Source of the DNA: Protonemura montana
Taxonomy: Eukaryota; Arthropoda; Insecta; Plecoptera; Nemouridae
DNA: 64,000 nt
NCBI GenBank assembly: GCA_947568835.1
Contig: OX387604.1
Span: 16,583,076-16,647,075 of the forward strand
Direction: 5' to 3'
Shown: in pieces, positions 62,002 to 64,000 of the stretch
How the letters are laid out: every line of letters starts with the position of its first letter
How positions within the stretch are numbered: position 1 is the stretch's first letter
The notes under the pieces: model-generated
Databases searched by the model: none
What the model saw: the letters and a program-made list of their open reading frames with translations, nothing else
What the model was told of the DNA's origin: nothing
Made by a program: the position numbers and the translations under genes

Positions 62002-62403
62002 TTTTTTTTTTAATCGAACTGACGTTTTATTTCTACAATTGGTAATTTTGTGCTATACCGCCGCACGGGTAATTCTTGTCGGATCGCCTTTTTGATGGTA
62101 TTTTTGGATTCCTTGTGCAATTTTGAGTCGATATAGGTGTAGCAACTTGTGTAGCGACGGTTATTTTGGGTGTAGTTGCTGTTTGAATTTGATGGTTTGT
62201 TGCGTTTTGGTCGGGTTGTACTGTGCCGAATGGCGACTATCTGACAGGTGGTGGTGTGTTGGTGGTGTGCGATCATTGATGCCAACTGTTTGGTGAATTC
62301 ACTGGGAGTCATGTGTAGGTATCATGGTCACCCATCCAATAGTTGACTCGGGCGAGTGTTGCTGAACTTCTGTGGCTGCGGCAATGTTGGGTAATGGGGC
62401 AAG
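62002..62403 (-). mobile_element. Diverged 5S-headed SINE with poly-A tail
   Basis: On the minus strand the head has gaagttcagcaac (62358-62370) and ttggatgggtgacc (62326-62339), the two 5S internal promoter boxes at the usual spacing. It continues as atgatacctacacatgac, which resembles the joint after the head in the two full-length SINEs (atcatacacatgacc). The body then differs and ends in aaacgtcagttcgatt followed by ten A (62002-62011). It therefore looks like a separate 5S-SINE family or subfamily of about 400 bp. A 100-codon minus frame inside it (62010-62312) is Asn/Thr/Lys-rich and probably not a protein. No target duplication was found. Confidence 0.65.
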
Positions 62404-63000
62404 TTATTAATGGGGGTTATGGTATGTAGTGTTCTTAATGGGGTAAGTTATTGCGTGTATATGTCGATGTACTAGGTAGGGTACGATGCATCAGGTAGGA
62501 ATGTTGCCGATTTGTGTGGGTACCGGTTTAGTGATTGCTGTTATCATTGCGTGGAATGAAATATTTGCTCATTCTTGTTCAAGATGTCTTGCGATTCGTG
62601 TGTGTGTACTATGGTTGAGTTTATTTGTGTGTGCTGTGACGAGGAGCGTTTGTTGGAGTGGTTGAGGGCGCATGGGGTGTTGAGGAGGGGGATGGATTGT
62701 GAGAAGTGTGGGGCGAAGTGTGTCTTGAAGAAAGATTTCCGGGATGGATTAGTGTGGTGAGTTGAGGTAATTGCTTCTGGAGGTCGGTTGCATGTGGAAT
62801 TTTGTTGGGGACGAAGGCTGGTAGTGAGCTGGGGTTTTTTTTTGTGGGTATATTTCAGTTGGCGCGCATTCTTCAAGATGGCTGCTTTAGGAAAGATGGC
62901 GTTTGGGATTGGGTGTTCTGCTGATGAAATCGTTTTTTTCGGGAATATGTGGTGAAAAGTGGGTTTTTTCTGGAAATTTACAGAATTTCTTCTAAGTGTT
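62404..63000 (+). other. Strongly G+T-rich segment
   Basis: The plus strand is markedly rich in G and T from the SINE head to about 63000 (for example gtgtgtgctgtgacgaggag). A near-direct repeat, taatgggg(c/t)aagttatt, lies at 62392-62408 and 62435-62451. The skew contrasts with the balanced flanks and coincides with the transposase-like exon. Confidence 0.6.
62584..62756 (+). CDS. Candidate first exon of an ISXO2/Merlin-like transposase (partial)
   Basis: An ATG at 62584 opens 57 codons, MSCDSCVCTMVEF..., with ERLLEWLRAHGVLRRGMDC and CEKCGAKCVLKKDFRDGLVW near the end. The order 'LLEWL..+GVL......C..CG....L.....DG.VW' matches, from family knowledge, the zinc-ribbon start of ISXO2/IS1595-type transposases (Merlin in animals), where the next residues are usually R-C. 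The frame hits a stop right after W, but a strong donor (gtg|gtgagt, GT at 62757) lies just there, splitting the W codon. That suggests splicing rather than a break. The DDE core was not found downstream. Extra Cys residues near the start are unusual. Confidence 0.45.
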
Positions 63001-63600
63001 TTCAAAAACACCTTCATATATGGCTGTTTTTCGAAGTTTGACCTTGATTTTTGGAGGTCACAAATGCGGCGGTTTAGCACAATTTTACCCTACAATTTTT
63101 AAATGTTATATTCATATATTATAAAATATATTTATCAAGGTAGAAACTATTTCATGTGTGACCTTGTTTAGCGCGTGTTGATTGGTGGATCATTTAAAAA
63201 ATGCCGCTAAGACGAAGGCAGCGCCCAGTAGTGGCGAAAAGTAGCAACTCCCGCGTTTAGTTTCAACACCTAATATGGTCTTTGGTTTTAACCGGCAAAT
63301 CGCCTTCGAAAATCGCCGTGACAATTCGACGAAGATCGCGTTGTTTCTTCAATGTCCCGCAAATAATTATTCAGTCTATGTCACAGTATGAACTCATTCT
63401 TCGTTCGTTATTCGTTTGTAAATAAAAATGCATTTGAAAGCAGATTGTGGTGTAGGTTAGGGAGGTTATGTTAGGGCTTCAAATTCAGCATATGACTGTT
63501 TATGAGCTAAGTGAAAACTAATTATAGTTCAATGACATGGATTAGATAGTTAATTTGAGCTCAGTTAAGAAAGAACAGTGTGTGTTCCTCGTGTTCAAGC
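63001..63600. other. Non-coding stretch between transposase-like exon and LINE remnant
   Basis: Contains an imperfect palindrome gtgttttcaaaaacac (62998-63013). No exon continuing the transposase could be recognised. Confidence 0.4.
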
Positions 63601-63612
63601 GAGTCTTTGCTT

Positions 63613-64000
63613 TTCGGTGTAACACTGGCTGTAACCTCAGTGTGGGGTCACATCACAAGAATAACCTACAAGGCAAAGAGATTCCTGAACTTTGCCATGC
63701 AAAATCTGAAGTGCAGCTACTCGAAGACGAAGCAAAATGTGTATGTTATGTTCATGTGTATGTGTATGTCTTGTTTGCCCTCTGGTAGAGTACTTCTGTG
63801 GGATCTGGGACCCGCAGTCTACGGATAGCATAAACCAAATCGAGTTTGTCCAGCGCAAAGCTGCCAGACATGTGACGAACTGCCACCGTAGGTTGAAATA
63901 GAGGAGCAAAAGGCCGGCGGTTAGTGTCACCAAAATACTGAGGGTCCTCGGCTGGGAGCAACTCTCCACCCAGCATTCAAGAGTTACACAAGGCACTGGC
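63613..64000 (+). pseudogene. C-terminal end of a non-LTR retrotransposon reverse transcriptase, frameshifted and cut by the window edge
   Basis: Two frames in series give the hallmark tail that follows the RT core in CR1/Jockey-group LINEs. First is FGVTLAVTSVWGHITRITYK and AKRFLNFAMQNLKCSYSKTK (63613-63768), matching the 'LGV.L....W..HI..I..KA...L.FL.RNL' block. After a frameshift near 63770-63785 come YFCGIWDPQSTDSINQIEFV and QRKAARHVTN (63785-63898), matching 'LEYA..VWDP.....I..IE.VQRRAARFV'. An in-frame TAG (63899) follows, after which the same frame continues with VTKILRVLGWEQLSTQHSR, like 'V..ML..LGW..L..RR'. It is clearly inactive. The upstream RT core is missing or unrecognisable, and the 3' end lies beyond the window. 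Confidence 0.85.

Noticed and set aside
62544-63080. 178-codon open frame on the minus strand
   Set aside because: It is Asn/Thr/His/Lys-rich because the plus strand is G+T-rich. It overlaps the better-supported plus-strand transposase-like exon.
1-64000. CRISPR array, bacterial operon or phage
   Set aside because: No spaced direct repeats of CRISPR type, no ribosome-binding-site gene strings and no long ORFs; the sequence is eukaryotic in character.

Overview
This window reads as AT-rich, gene-poor DNA from an animal nuclear genome, most likely an invertebrate and perhaps an arthropod. The reasons are the lack of any long open frame (the longest is about 178 codons and is not protein-like), many microsatellites and minisatellites, SINEs carrying a 5S rRNA head, palindromic MITEs, a decayed DNA transposon with very long inverted repeats, and a decayed non-LTR retrotransposon tail. 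Nothing resembles bacterial gene organisation. I could not fix the species, and no conserved host gene is recognisable in full.

Layout. Positions 1-5300 show no gene. A complete 5S-headed SINE (minus strand, 5312-5749) has an exact 11-bp target duplication. Positions 5760-24700 are intergenic or intronic DNA with simple repeats, a minisatellite of 25-31 bp units (12149-12298), a partial foldback MITE (11895-12089), two heptamer arrays and a TATA-containing promoter candidate (23586). Positions 24731-28277 are a 3.5-kb DNA transposon with inverted repeats of about 570 bp, a TTA duplication and a broken minus-strand coding region. Positions 28280-37190 are again mostly simple repeats. A second full-length 5S SINE (plus strand, 37209-37645) sits in an older tandem repeat and has an exact 13-bp duplication. 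At 38651-38701 (minus strand) a short exon encodes a signal-peptide-like start followed by a strong splice donor; this is the best hint of a host gene, and its further exons were not found. A 54-bp tandem repeat lies at 39361-39537.

From 40000 to 52000 only low-complexity tracts stand out. Two palindromic MITEs lie close together at 52359-52786 and 53159-53474. An ATGCCCC heptamer array lies at 58107-58262. The right end (62000-64000) is dense in mobile DNA: a diverged 5S-headed SINE with a poly-A tail (minus strand), a strongly G+T-rich stretch holding a candidate first exon of an ISXO2/Merlin-like transposase, and the frameshifted C-terminal end of a non-LTR reverse transcriptase that runs off the window.

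No operon-like cooperation can be described. The coherent story is one of mobile elements: the two full-length 5S SINEs would have needed a partner LINE, and the palindromic MITEs would have needed a transposase supplied elsewhere in the genome.
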